DNA of 64,000 nt from Bryobacter sp964387685 (GTDB lineage: Bacteria > Acidobacteriota > Terriglobia > Bryobacterales > Bryobacteraceae): NCBI GenBank assembly GCA_964387685.1, contig CAYLXK010000002.1, positions 186,001-250,000 of the forward strand. The letters are read 5' to 3'. Every line of letters begins with the position of its first letter. The stretch's first letter is position 1. The notes under the pieces were generated by a model, which was not told the origin of the DNA, did no database searches, and saw only the letters and a list, made by a program, of their open reading frames with translations. The position numbers and the translations under genes were made by a program. This document shows positions 24,924 to 33,465 of this stretch, one piece after another.

Positions 24924-26402
24924 GTGGCTTCTCAAATTTCATCGCGGTTGACCGCCTCGACGTCTCGCTTCTTTCAAGGTTTGACCTTCGGCCTAACGAG
25001 CGTGGCCGCGATCGTTGCGCTGCTCACTCAGATCCTCCGCGTAAATTCAACCACGGTCGGATTCGTCTTGCTGTTGGTTGTACTGGCGGTGGCAACCGCG
25101 AGAGGACTCGCTGCTGCGGCCATGGTATCGGTGGCCGCGATGCTCTCGTTCAACTTCTTTTTTCTTCCTCCAGTTGGGCGATTCACGATTGCCGATCCTG
25201 AGAACTGGGTCGCGCTTTTCACATTCCTGGCGACCGCGCTTGTCGCCAGCCACCTATCCGATCGCGCCCAGCAGCAGGCGCTCGAGGCGCGCAACAGTCA
25301 GCGAGAGACCGAGCAACTCTACGCCTTGAGCCGCGCGATCCTGCTCACCGAGTCAAATAGATCGATTGGTCTGCAGGCGGCCCAGAGCATCGCGCAGATT
25401 TTCGAGCTTCCGGTGGTCGCCATCCTGGATGCCAAGTCCGGCGAAGTTCACCGGGGGGGACCATCGGACCTGGCGCCCCCTCTGTTGGACCAGTTGGAAT
25501 CCGCCTTGAAAGAGGTGGTTCGGCAGGGCCAATTGCACCGCATTAGCGATATCGAGGCGCGTCCGATCTCCTTGGGAGGTCATCCCATCGGGGCATTGGC
25601 GTTGCAGGGCATGGCCGCCTCCGATGGCGCTGTTCAGTCCGTCGTCAATCTTGTTGCGATCGCGCTAGAGCGACTTCGCACCCAGGAGACCGCTAGTAGG
25701 GCCGAAGCCGCGAAGCAGAGCGAGGAGTTCAAATCCACCCTCCTCGACGCGATTGCCCACGAGTTCAAAACACCACTCACGTCGATCAAGGCTGCGGCTA
25801 CAGGTTTAGGCATGGCCGAGTCGGTTCTGCCCGCTGACCAACGCGAACTGGTAGTTATCATCGAGGAGGAGGCCGACCGGCTGAGCCACCTGGTAACCGA
25901 AGCCGTCAAGATGGCGGAAATCGACGCTCGAAAGATCACGCCACAGAAAAGTTCCGTTGAGGTTCTGGAACTCTTCGAGGACACCAGGCGGTCGTTCGAA
26001 GGGCGCGGTGCGGATCGTGTGCAGCTTGCGGCTAAGCCAGCACTGCGAGTCTGGGCGGATCGAGAACTGATCGTGCTGGCTCTCCGGCAACTGATCGATA
26101 ATGCGCTGAAGTACTCAGGCGCCGAAAGCCCGGTACACCTTTCGGCAGACTCAGAAAGCGCCGCTGTCTTGATGCGGGTGAGCGATCACGGTTCGGGTAT
26201 TCCGGAGCGCGACGCGGAGCGCATTTTTGAGAAGTTCTACCGCAGAACGAATGCAAGCCAAGTTCCCGGAACGGGCCTCGGCCTTCACATTGCGCGCGAG
26301 ATCGCCCGGATTCATGGTGGCGACCTAAGGCTGGATCAGAGCAGCGCCCACGGAGCCACGTTCTGCTTGTCGCTTCCGTTGGCTGGGGAGGCGCGCTCGT
26401 GA
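24924..26402 (+). CDS. kdpD: KdpD-type sensor kinase lacking the N-terminal KdpD/Usp part
   Basis: This 492-residue kinase corresponds to the C-terminal half of KdpD. A DUF4118 four-helix membrane domain (about 25-115; TTVGFVLLLVVLAVATARGL, NFFFLPPVGRFTI) is followed by a GAF-like region (about 140-240). HisKA has phospho-His279 in AIAHEFKTPLTSIKAAA. HATPase_c has LIDNALKYSG, DHGSGIP and GTGLGLHIAREIARIHGG. The usual N-terminal KdpD and Usp domains are absent here and are encoded separately by two genes at 33462 and 34580. It starts with GTG and overlaps kdpE by four bases. It senses K+ limitation or osmotic stress, by analogy. Confidence 0.88.
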   Translation: MASQISSRLTASTSRFFQGLTFGLTSVAAIVALLTQILRVNSTTVGFVLLLVVLAVATARGLAAAAMVSVAAMLSFNFFFLPPVGRFTIADPENWVALFTFLATALVASHLSDRAQQQALEARNSQRETEQLYALSRAILLTESNRSIGLQAAQSIAQIFELPVVAILDAKSGEVHRGGPSDLAPPLLDQLESALKEVVRQGQLHRISDIEARPISLGGHPIGALALQGMAASDGAVQSVVNLVAIALERLRTQETASRAEAAKQSEEFKSTLLDAIAHEFKTPLTSIKAAATGLGMAESVLPADQRELVVIIEEEADRLSHLVTEAVKMAEIDARKITPQKSSVEVLELFEDTRRSFEGRGADRVQLAAKPALRVWADRELIVLALRQLIDNALKYSGAESPVHLSADSESAAVLMRVSDHGSGIPERDAERIFEKFYRRTNASQVPGTGLGLHIAREIARIHGGDLRLDQSSAHGATFCLSLPLAGEARS

Positions 26403-27097
26403 CCCAGGGACGCATATTGGTAGTGGACGACGAGCCGCAAATCCGGCGTGTGTTGCGCACGACGCTTAGCGCCCAAGGCTACGAAGTGTTCGACGCGCGC
26501 ACCGGAGAAGAGGCGCTGCTCGCGATCCGTGATCAGCGCTTCGATCTGGTACTGCTCGATATGAACATGCCCGGTATGGGCGGGCTGGCGGCTTGCCGCG
26601 AGATTCGGAGCGGATCCGAGGCGGCCATCATCATGCTCACAGTTCGCAACACCGAGCAGGATAAGGTAACCGCGCTCGATGCCGGGGCCGATGACTACAT
26701 TACCAAGCCCTTCGGCATGCCCGAACTCCTCGCGAGAATCCGGGCCGCGCTACGCCGCATGCCCACGGCCACGGGACCTGCGTCGGAGAACCAGGTGATC
26801 GATCTGGACGGCATCCAGATTGATCTCGCCGGTCGGCGTGTACGAAGAGCCGGTGTGGAAGTGCGGTTGACGCCGAAAGAGTTCGATTTGCTGCACTACC
26901 TGATTGCCAACTCAAACTCCGCCATTCCGCATACCAAGCTCTTGCAGGCGGTTTGGGGTCCGGACTACGGGGATCAGGTCGAGTACCTGCGCGTTTTCGT
27001 GAATCAGCTTCGCAAGAAGATCGAGCCAGATCCGGCCAAGCCGCGCTATCTGCTGACCGAGCCATGGGTCGGCTATCGCTTTCATCTGCCATCTTAA
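26399..27097 (+). CDS. kdpE: KdpE response regulator (OmpR family)
   Basis: This 232-residue regulator has a receiver domain with DD10-11, phospho-accepting Asp54 in LLDMNMPGMGG and Lys in YITKPFGMPELLARI. An OmpR-type winged helix follows (VRLTPKEFDLLHYLIANSNSAIPHTKLLQAVWG, QLRKKIEPDPAKPRYLLTEPWVGYRF). The C-terminal sequence is very close to classical KdpE. The GTG start overlaps the kinase stop (GTGA). A tandem repeat that looks like its binding site lies just after its stop codon, in front of the kdp structural genes. Confidence 0.93.
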   Translation: MTQGRILVVDDEPQIRRVLRTTLSAQGYEVFDARTGEEALLAIRDQRFDLVLLDMNMPGMGGLAACREIRSGSEAAIIMLTVRNTEQDKVTALDAGADDYITKPFGMPELLARIRAALRRMPTATGPASENQVIDLDGIQIDLAGRRVRRAGVEVRLTPKEFDLLHYLIANSNSAIPHTKLLQAVWGPDYGDQVEYLRVFVNQLRKKIEPDPAKPRYLLTEPWVGYRFHLPS

Positions 27098-27104
27098 CGG
27101 AATC

Positions 27105-27138
27105 CTTAGCCAGTCTTTATGACTTCCTTATGAGTTGC
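27105..27138 (+). promoter_or_regulatory. Candidate KdpE box: 11-bp-period direct repeats
   Basis: TTATGACTTCC (27117-27127) is directly followed by TTATGAGTTGC (27128-27138). A weaker CTTA-containing copy begins near 27105. Tandem half-sites spaced one helical turn apart are the usual binding mode of OmpR/PhoB-type regulators. The position, between kdpE and the kdpF operon, fits a KdpE-activated promoter. Confidence 0.5.
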
Positions 27139-27169
27139 GCTCTACTCTCGTGAGTGGAGATGCGCCTTC

Positions 27170-27253
27170 ATGCCTGATCTGTTGTATGTTTTGCTCGCCC
27201 TGGCCTTCTTTGCAGGCTGCTGGCAGTTTGCGAAAGCCTGCGACGAACTTTAA
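27170..27253 (+). CDS. 27-residue hydrophobic peptide preceding kdpF
   Basis: The peptide MPDLLYVLLALAFFAGCWQF-AKACDEL is a single membrane helix followed by a short polar tail with a CDEL end. GGAG lies about 10 bases upstream of the ATG, and the gene ends 14 bases before kdpF. It is distinct from KdpF and resembles short unannotated peptides I recall next to kdpF in other bacteria, though I cannot confirm that here. It may be a small subunit or regulator of the KdpFABC pump. It is below usual gene-calling length limits. Confidence 0.6.
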   Translation: MPDLLYVLLALAFFAGCWQFAKACDEL

Positions 27254-27267
27254 AAGGACCAATCGCC

Positions 27268-27351
27268 ATGGACTACCTGCTCGCAGCGGCTTGCGCTGCC
27301 CTGCTGTTCCTCTACCTGATCTACGCGCTTCTGAAACCGGAGAAGTTCTAA
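27268..27351 (+). CDS. kdpF: KdpF small subunit of the K+-transporting ATPase
   Basis: This 27-residue membrane peptide (MDYLLAAACAALLFLYLIYA-LLKPEKF) has the classical KdpF ending, in which a helix with YLIYAL is followed by a short KPEKF tail. KdpF stabilises the KdpABC complex in the inner membrane. AAGGA lies 12 bases upstream of the ATG, and kdpA starts one base after the stop. Confidence 0.88.
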   Translation: MDYLLAAACAALLFLYLIYALLKPEKF

Positions 27352-27352
27352 C

Positions 27353-29098
27353 ATGACGCCGAACGGTCTTCTGCAGATCGCCCTGTATTTTCTTACGGTC
27401 CTCGCCATCGCCAAGCCGATGGGCGTGTATATGGCCCGCGTCTTTGCCGGTGAAAGAACCTTCGCACACCCGCTGCTTCGCCCCTTGGAAAGAGGGCTCT
27501 ACCGGCTGGTGGGTGTGACGGAAGATGCAGAGCAGCGCTGGACAGCGTATGCCGGTAGCTTGCTCTCCTTCAGCTTCTTCAGTTTCCTCTTCGTGTATCT
27601 CCTGCAACGGATGCAGGCGGCGCTCCCGCTGAATCCGCAGAAGCTGCCGAGCGCCACCCCAGACCTGGCTTTCAACACGGCAGTCAGCTTCACTACTAAC
27701 ACCAACTGGCAAGCATACGCGGGCGAAACTACGATGAGCTATCTCGTGCAAATGGCCGCTCTCACGGTGCAGAACTTCGCTTCCGCGGCGGCGGGCGTGG
27801 CGATCGCGATTGCGCTGATTCGAGGCCTTGCCCGCCAGCAGGAGACGACAATCGGCAACTTCTGGGTGGATCTGACGCGGGCGGTAGTGTATCTGTTTCT
27901 GCCGCTATCGCTGGCTGGCGCCTTGTTCTTCTGCTCACAGGGCGTGATCCAGACCTTCACCGGATACACCACGGCGACAACTATTGAAGGAAAAGAGCAA
28001 GTGATCGCGCAGGGCCCGGTGGCGTCGCAGGAAGCCATCAAGATGGTTGGCACCAACGGCGGCGGTTTCTTCAATGCCAACTCGGCGCATCCATTCGAAA
28101 ACCCGACACCACTCACCAACTTTGTACAGATGGTCCTGATCTTTCTGATCCCGGCAGGGTTGACCTACACTTTCGGACGAATGGTCGGAGACCAACGACA
28201 GGGATGGGCACTCTTTACTGCCATGAGCATCCTGTTTCTCGCCGGAGTATTCGTGATCTACGCGGCCGAACAGTCCGGAAACCCGAACCTGACGCGTTTA
28301 GGCCTCACCGCCGCCGACGGCAATTGGGAAGGCAAAGAAGTGCGCTTTGGGATTGCGGCGACATCGCTATTTGCCGCCATCACCACCGCCGCCAGTTGCG
28401 GCGCAGTCATCGGCATGCACGACAGCTTCACGCCGCTCGGCGGCTTGGTAACGCTGTTTAACATGCAGAGCGGTGAAGTGATCTTCGGAGGTACAGGCGC
28501 GGGTCTGTATGGCATGCTCCTGTTCGCCATTTTGGCGGTGTTCATCGCTGGCCTGATGGTAGGCCGGACTCCGGAGTACCTTGGCAAGAAGATCGAAGGC
28601 AAAGAAGTGAAGATGGCCATGCTCGCCTTGATTGCGACATCAGCGGCCATCCTGCTGTTCACGGGCGCGTCGTCTGTTGTCAGTTTCGCCAAGGATTCGT
28701 ACTGGAATGCCAGCTACGGCCCCGCGACGGGCAACCTGAACAACGCAGGTCCACATGGGTTCGCCGAGATCCTCTATGCGTACTCGAGCGCTGCGGGAAA
28801 CAATGGCAGCGCGTTTGCCGGATTGAGCGCCAACACACCCTGGTACAACCTGACGCTCGGCGTTGCGATGTTGGTCGGCCGCTTTCTGATCATCATTCCG
28901 ATGCTGGCGGTTGCAGGGAGTCTGGCGGGCAAGAAGCGTCTGGCGGTGACCACCGGCACCTTGCCGACGCATGGTCCGTTGTTTGTCGGCCTGCTGGTCG
29001 GCACGGTGATCATCCTCGGTGCGTTGACCTTCTTCCCGGCGCTGTCGCTCAGTCCGGTGGTCGAGCACTTCTTAATGCAGCAAGGGGGACGCTTCTAG
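27353..29098 (+). CDS. kdpA: KdpA, K+-binding and translocating subunit
   Basis: This 581-residue polytopic inner-membrane protein, with about ten helices, forms the selectivity filter and K+ tunnel of the KdpFABC pump. Family motifs include DLAFNTAVSFTTNTNWQAY, GTNGGGFFNANSAHPFENPTPLTNF, FGGTGAGLYGML and AGRTPEYLGKKIEGKEVKMA-like RTPEYLGKKIEGKEVK. The length is slightly above the E. coli protein. It is translationally close to kdpF, and kdpB starts two bases after its stop. Confidence 0.97.
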   Translation: MTPNGLLQIALYFLTVLAIAKPMGVYMARVFAGERTFAHPLLRPLERGLYRLVGVTEDAEQRWTAYAGSLLSFSFFSFLFVYLLQRMQAALPLNPQKLPSATPDLAFNTAVSFTTNTNWQAYAGETTMSYLVQMAALTVQNFASAAAGVAIAIALIRGLARQQETTIGNFWVDLTRAVVYLFLPLSLAGALFFCSQGVIQTFTGYTTATTIEGKEQVIAQGPVASQEAIKMVGTNGGGFFNANSAHPFENPTPLTNFVQMVLIFLIPAGLTYTFGRMVGDQRQGWALFTAMSILFLAGVFVIYAAEQSGNPNLTRLGLTAADGNWEGKEVRFGIAATSLFAAITTAASCGAVIGMHDSFTPLGGLVTLFNMQSGEVIFGGTGAGLYGMLLFAILAVFIAGLMVGRTPEYLGKKIEGKEVKMAMLALIATSAAILLFTGASSVVSFAKDSYWNASYGPATGNLNNAGPHGFAEILYAYSSAAGNNGSAFAGLSANTPWYNLTLGVAMLVGRFLIIIPMLAVAGSLAGKKRLAVTTGTLPTHGPLFVGLLVGTVIILGALTFFPALSLSPVVEHFLMQQGGRF

Positions 29099-29100
29099 CC

Positions 29101-31191
29101 ATGCAGAACGAAATGTCAGCGGATCTGTTGCCGCATAAGCTCGCCAAGTCGCGACCACTGTTCGATGGTGAGATTCTGCAGCGTGCGATTGGGGAATCCT
29201 TCCGCAAGCTGAACCCCGTGACACTCGCGAAGAATCCGGTGATCTTCGTTGTGGAAGTTGGCGCGTTGATGACCACGGTTCTGCTCGTCCGCGATGTGGC
29301 TACCGGGTCCAGCGAGTTCGGCTTCAATATCCAGATCGCGCTGTGGCTCTGGTTCACAGTGCTATTTGCGAACTTCGCGGAAGCGATGGCGGAAGCACGC
29401 GGCAAAGCGCAGGCTGACAGCTTGCGAAAGACAAAGACGGATTCCATAGCAAAGCGAGTTCTCTCAAATGGCCATACCGAGAAGGTCGCGGCGTCACAGT
29501 TGCGCGCGGGCGACATGGTGATCTGCGAAGCGGGTGACATCATCCCTGGGGACGGCGAGGTGGTCGACGGCATCGCTACCGTCGATGAGTCCGTTATTAC
29601 CGGAGAGAGCGCCCCAGTGATTCGCGAATCGGGTGGCGACCGGTCGGCGGTGACTGGCGGCACGCGGGTTTTGTCGGACGAGATTAAGATCCGGATTACG
29701 TCGAATCCCGGCGAGACATTTCTGGATCGCATGATCGCACTAGTGGAAGGCGCGGAGCGTCACAAGACTCCCAATGAGATTGCGCTGAACATCCTGATTG
29801 CCGGCCTGACTCTGATCTTTCTGCTTGCGGTGGTTACGTTGCAGCCATTCTCACAGTACAGCGTTACGGCGGCAGGCTCCGGCGCTGTGCCGAGTGTCGC
29901 GGTGCTTGTCTCTCTGCTTGTCTGCCTGATCCCGACGACCATTGGAGGCCTTTTGTCCGCCATTGGCATCGCCGGCATGGATCGCGTGATGCAGCACAAC
30001 GTTCTGGCCATGAGCGGTAAGGCCGTGGAGGCATCGGGCGATGTGAATACGCTGCTGCTCGATAAGACAGGCACAATCACCATCGGCAACCGCCAGGCAG
30101 TCGAGTTTCTTCCCGTGCAGGGCGTGAGTGACACTGAACTGGCCGAGGCAGCCCAGCTTTCGAGCCTTGCCGATGAAACCCCGGAGGGGCGTTCCGTGGT
30201 TGTGCTGGCGAAGGAGAAGTACGGTCTGCGTGGCCGCGAGCTCGCGCAACACGAGGCGCACTTTATCCCGTTTTCCGCCTACACACGGATGAGCGGAGTG
30301 GACATCAATTCCGACCGTCTTCGCAAGGGCGCAACAGATTCGATCGTGCAATTTGTGCGGGAGCAGGGCGGCACGGTTCCGAACGACTTGAAGGAGATCG
30401 CCGAGCGGATTTCCCGTCAAGGAGGCACGCCACTGGCTGTGGCCAATGGCCAACGGGCACTGGGCGTGATTCACCTTAAGGATGTAGTGAAAGGCGGCAT
30501 GAAGGAGCGCCTCGCCCAACTCCGCCGGATGGGGATTCAAACGGTGATGATCACGGGCGACAATCCGTTGACGGCCGCGGCGATTGCCGCCGAGGCCGGC
30601 GTGGACAACTTTCTGGCGCAGGCGTCGCCCGCAGACAAGCTGAACTACATCAAGAAGGAGCAGGCCGAAGGCCGGCTGGTGGCGATGACCGGCGACGGCA
30701 CGAATGACGCGCCCGCTTTGGCACAAGCCGATGTCGGCCTCGCCATGAATACCGGAACCATGGCGGCGAAGGAGGCTGGCAACATGGTGGACCTCGATTC
30801 GAACCCCACGAAGCTGATTGAAGTGGTGGCCATTGGTAAGCAACTGCTCATCACCCGGGGCGCTTTGACGACATTTTCCATCGCCAACGATGTGGCGAAG
30901 TACTTCGCCATTATTCCCGCGATGTTCATGGCGACCTATCCGGCTCTTGGCGCGCTGAATGTGATGGGCCTCAACAATCCCAAGAGCGCCGTTCTCGCAG
31001 CGGTGATCTTCAATGCACTGATCATCATTGCGCTGGTGCCGCTCGCGCTTCGAGGCGTGAAGTATCGCGCGGGTTCGGCGGATGCGCTGCTGCGGCGCAA
31101 TCTGCTTGTGTATGGCTTGGGCGGCCTCGTTGTGCCGTTCCCAAGCATTTGGTTGATCGATCGCCTGGTGCATGCACTCGGCTGGGCTTAA
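29101..31191 (+). CDS. kdpB: KdpB, P-type ATPase subunit
   Basis: This 696-residue P-type ATPase energises K+ uptake. It has the phosphorylation motif DKTGTITIGN, the actuator TGES in VITGESAPVIRESGGD, VCLIPTTIGGLLSAIGIAGM in the membrane domain, KGATDSI in the nucleotide domain, and the hinge TGDGTNDAPALAQADVG. Late helices contain VAKYFAIIPAMF and LNVMGLNNPKSAVLAAVIFNALII. All catalytic motifs are intact. The gene lies in the kdpFABC operon. Confidence 0.98.
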   Translation: MQNEMSADLLPHKLAKSRPLFDGEILQRAIGESFRKLNPVTLAKNPVIFVVEVGALMTTVLLVRDVATGSSEFGFNIQIALWLWFTVLFANFAEAMAEARGKAQADSLRKTKTDSIAKRVLSNGHTEKVAASQLRAGDMVICEAGDIIPGDGEVVDGIATVDESVITGESAPVIRESGGDRSAVTGGTRVLSDEIKIRITSNPGETFLDRMIALVEGAERHKTPNEIALNILIAGLTLIFLLAVVTLQPFSQYSVTAAGSGAVPSVAVLVSLLVCLIPTTIGGLLSAIGIAGMDRVMQHNVLAMSGKAVEASGDVNTLLLDKTGTITIGNRQAVEFLPVQGVSDTELAEAAQLSSLADETPEGRSVVVLAKEKYGLRGRELAQHEAHFIPFSAYTRMSGVDINSDRLRKGATDSIVQFVREQGGTVPNDLKEIAERISRQGGTPLAVANGQRALGVIHLKDVVKGGMKERLAQLRRMGIQTVMITGDNPLTAAAIAAEAGVDNFLAQASPADKLNYIKKEQAEGRLVAMTGDGTNDAPALAQADVGLAMNTGTMAAKEAGNMVDLDSNPTKLIEVVAIGKQLLITRGALTTFSIANDVAKYFAIIPAMFMATYPALGALNVMGLNNPKSAVLAAVIFNALIIIALVPLALRGVKYRAGSADALLRRNLLVYGLGGLVVPFPSIWLIDRLVHALGWA

Positions 31192-31201
31192 GGAGACATC
31201 C

Positions 31202-31783
31202 ATGTGGAATCAACTATTGCCAGGCTTGCGAATGACCCTGGCACTCACCGTTTTGACAGGCGTGATCTATCCAGGAGTGGTGACCGCTCTTTGTCAGACG
31301 CTGTTTCCGACGCAGGCCAACGGAAGCCTGATTGTGCGCAACGGCAAAGTGGTGGGTTCGGCCCTTATCGGGCAGAGCTTTGCGCGGCCCGAGTACTTTC
31401 ATCCCAGGCCTTCGGCTGCGGGAACCGATGGCTACGATGCGGCGTCGTCCGGAGGCTCGAACCTCGGGCCCACCAGCCAGAAGCTGATGGATCGAGTGAA
31501 GGCCACGGTGGCCAAGCTTCAGGCGCAGAACCCTTCCCATCAAGGAGAGTGGCCCGCGGATCTGGCGACCGCGAGCGCCAGTGGTCTTGATCCCCACATC
31601 AGCCCTGCTGCCGCTCGGATGCAAGTGGAGCGAGTCGCTACCTCGCGATCTGTTTCCGTCGAACAAGTTAAAGAACTGCTGGCCCGCTTCACTGAAAGCC
31701 GGGATCTTGGCTTCCTCGGTGAGCCCCGTGTCAACGTGCTCCTTCTGAATCTTGAGTTGGACCGGGCGTTGCCAACGAAGTAG
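31202..31783 (+). CDS. kdpC: KdpC subunit of the K+-transporting ATPase
   Basis: This 193-residue protein has one N-terminal membrane helix (LALTVLTGVIYPGVVTAL). The periplasmic/cytoplasmic-face KdpC domain has GSALIGQSFARPEYFHPRPSA, SSGGSNLGPTSQKL and the terminal ITRSVS-like region SRSVSVEQVKELL followed by VNVLLLNLELD. The ATG at 31202 has AAGGAG upstream; an in-frame start at 31172 would overlap kdpB. KdpC acts as a chaperone that raises nucleotide affinity in the pump. Confidence 0.96.
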   Translation: MWNQLLPGLRMTLALTVLTGVIYPGVVTALCQTLFPTQANGSLIVRNGKVVGSALIGQSFARPEYFHPRPSAAGTDGYDAASSGGSNLGPTSQKLMDRVKATVAKLQAQNPSHQGEWPADLATASASGLDPHISPAAARMQVERVATSRSVSVEQVKELLARFTESRDLGFLGEPRVNVLLLNLELDRALPTK

Positions 31784-31797
31784 CTTGGTGTAGGACC

Positions 31798-33120
31798 ATG
31801 TTGATCCGCATCTTTCTTCTTATTTCTTTCGCGGCCAGTGCCTGCTTGGGCCAGCCGGACCGTGAAACGTTTCTACTCGAGAAGATCGCAGCATTGGAGG
31901 CTCGCCTCGCTGCGCTGGAGAAGCGCTTGGAGGTTGTGGCCATTCCAGTGGCTGCGCCAGCCACCGTGCCCGTTGCGGAGAAGCCGGCACCGCCACCTGA
32001 GCAAGAGTCCTGGTGGAAGGACTCAACCGCGAACTTCTACTTCGATGGATACTACTCGTGGAACACCAATCGCCCGTTGGGCCGCATCAACCTCTTGCGC
32101 GCTTACGATGTCACGGCCAACAATCTCAGCATCAACCAAACCGGATTGGTGCTGGAACGGAGTCCGAATGCTGCGCGGCGATGGGGCTACCGAATGGATC
32201 TCATGTTCGGGCAAGCTACGGAAACACTGCAAGGCGGCGCGCAGAACGAACCCCGTCCTCAGGTTTACCGGAACCTCTTCCAGGCCTACGGAACCTACGT
32301 TGCGCCGATCCACAAAGGGCTGACGGTGGACTTTGGCAAGTGGGCCAGCGCGTTGGGTCCAGAAGGAAACTACACAAAAGACCAGATCAACTACTCGCGC
32401 AGCTATTTCTTCAATTTCCTGCCGTTTTATCACATGGGCGTTCGAGCGGGGCTTCCGGTCAATGACCGGCTGAGTCTGTCCTATTGGCTGGTCAACGGTG
32501 CCAACCAAACCGAAGACTTTAATGGATTCAAATCTCAGTTGGGCCAAGCAGTGATCAAGCCCTCCAAGAGTGTTACCTGGACAGTGAACTACTACAACGG
32601 CCAGGAGCAGCGTGATCTGCTTCCAGTGCTGAATCCAGGGCTACCTTCGTTGTCCACTCAGCCAGGCCTGTCGGCTACTCCGGTTCGTCCGGTCCCGCGA
32701 GGCAGGTTCCATGTGCTGGATACCTACGCACAGTGGAATGCGACGTCGCGGCTGACCGTGGGCGGCGAGTTCGACTATGTCGTGAATCGCGTGGAAACGT
32801 CCGGGCCAGCCCAGATCGTGACAGGCGGTGCCGGATACCTTCGATATCAACTCGCCCGGAAGGCATACTTTGGACAACGCTACACCCGAATGAACGACAA
32901 CGCAGGGTTATTCAGTGGCGTTTCTCAGAGATTGAACGATCTCACCTCCACCATCGGCTACCGGCCTGCGGAAGGCTTCGAGGCGCGGCTGGAGTATCGC
33001 AGAGACTTCTCGAATGTCCCGTTCTTCCTACGCCGAACGCCGGGCGAATTGAGCCAGTACCAGAACACGCTGACAGTCGGGCTGCTGTGGTGGTTTGGGG
33101 CAAAGAGCGGTGGATGGTAA
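31798..33120 (+). CDS. Outer-membrane beta-barrel porin-like protein (BBP2/OmpL-like) in the kdp operon
   Basis: This 440-residue protein has a signal peptide (MLIRIFLLISFAASACLGQ). A short coiled coil (KIAALEARLAALEKRLEV) is followed by a Pro/Ala linker, and then the barrel starts at WWKDSTANFYFDGYYSWN. Alternating aromatic strands continue to a C-terminal LTVGLLWWFG. The pattern matches putative beta-barrel porin-2 proteins. It starts 14 bases after kdpC, so it is probably co-transcribed. It could provide outer-membrane passage for K+ or anchor to peptidoglycan through its coiled coil; neither is shown. Confidence 0.82.
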   Translation: MLIRIFLLISFAASACLGQPDRETFLLEKIAALEARLAALEKRLEVVAIPVAAPATVPVAEKPAPPPEQESWWKDSTANFYFDGYYSWNTNRPLGRINLLRAYDVTANNLSINQTGLVLERSPNAARRWGYRMDLMFGQATETLQGGAQNEPRPQVYRNLFQAYGTYVAPIHKGLTVDFGKWASALGPEGNYTKDQINYSRSYFFNFLPFYHMGVRAGLPVNDRLSLSYWLVNGANQTEDFNGFKSQLGQAVIKPSKSVTWTVNYYNGQEQRDLLPVLNPGLPSLSTQPGLSATPVRPVPRGRFHVLDTYAQWNATSRLTVGGEFDYVVNRVETSGPAQIVTGGAGYLRYQLARKAYFGQRYTRMNDNAGLFSGVSQRLNDLTSTIGYRPAEGFEARLEYRRDFSNVPFFLRRTPGELSQYQNTLTVGLLWWFGAKSGGW

Positions 33121-33123
33121 GTC

Positions 33124-33465
33124 ATGGGGAATGCTGACAGAGTTCGGACAACTGGTGCGCTTGTACTGAGTATGCTGATCGCTAGTAGTTGCATCCGAAC
33201 CGATGAGCAGGCGGTACGCCACGCCGTGACGGCGGAACTGATGGAGCGGTACCGGGTGAACGAAGACCAAGTGCGGCTGATCGAAGTCGGAAGCGGTTCC
33301 GGCGCTTGGGTGGTCCGAGCGGAGATCTCGTCCGGCGGACGCGCAGGCGCAAGGCGACAACTGACATGTCGGGTAGAACGCTCAGCATCCTCTGCTTCAG
33401 GGGAATCGCGCTGGACGCTGACCACAGTGGAAGATCGCGAGATCGGGGCGAGTCCCAAGCAATGA
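33124..33465 (+). CDS. Small possible lipoprotein of the kdp operon
   Basis: This 113-residue protein has a hydrophobic N-terminal stretch ending in SMLIASSC, a weak lipobox. A domain of about 85 residues follows, with YRVNEDQVRLIEVGSGSGAWVVRAEI. It starts three bases after the porin gene and overlaps the KdpD-like gene by four bases (ATGA). I do not recognise a family. Its place between the porin and the KdpD proteins suggests a role at the envelope in the same K+ system. Confidence 0.65.
   Translation: MGNADRVRTTGALVLSMLIASSCIRTDEQAVRHAVTAELMERYRVNEDQVRLIEVGSGSGAWVVRAEISSGGRAGARRQLTCRVERSASSASGESRWTLTTVEDREIGASPKQ

Noticed and set aside
29851..31203. 450-codon open frame on the minus strand
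   Set aside because: It is entirely antisense to kdpB, which has every P-type ATPase motif. The long frame results from GC-rich codon use and the product resembles nothing.
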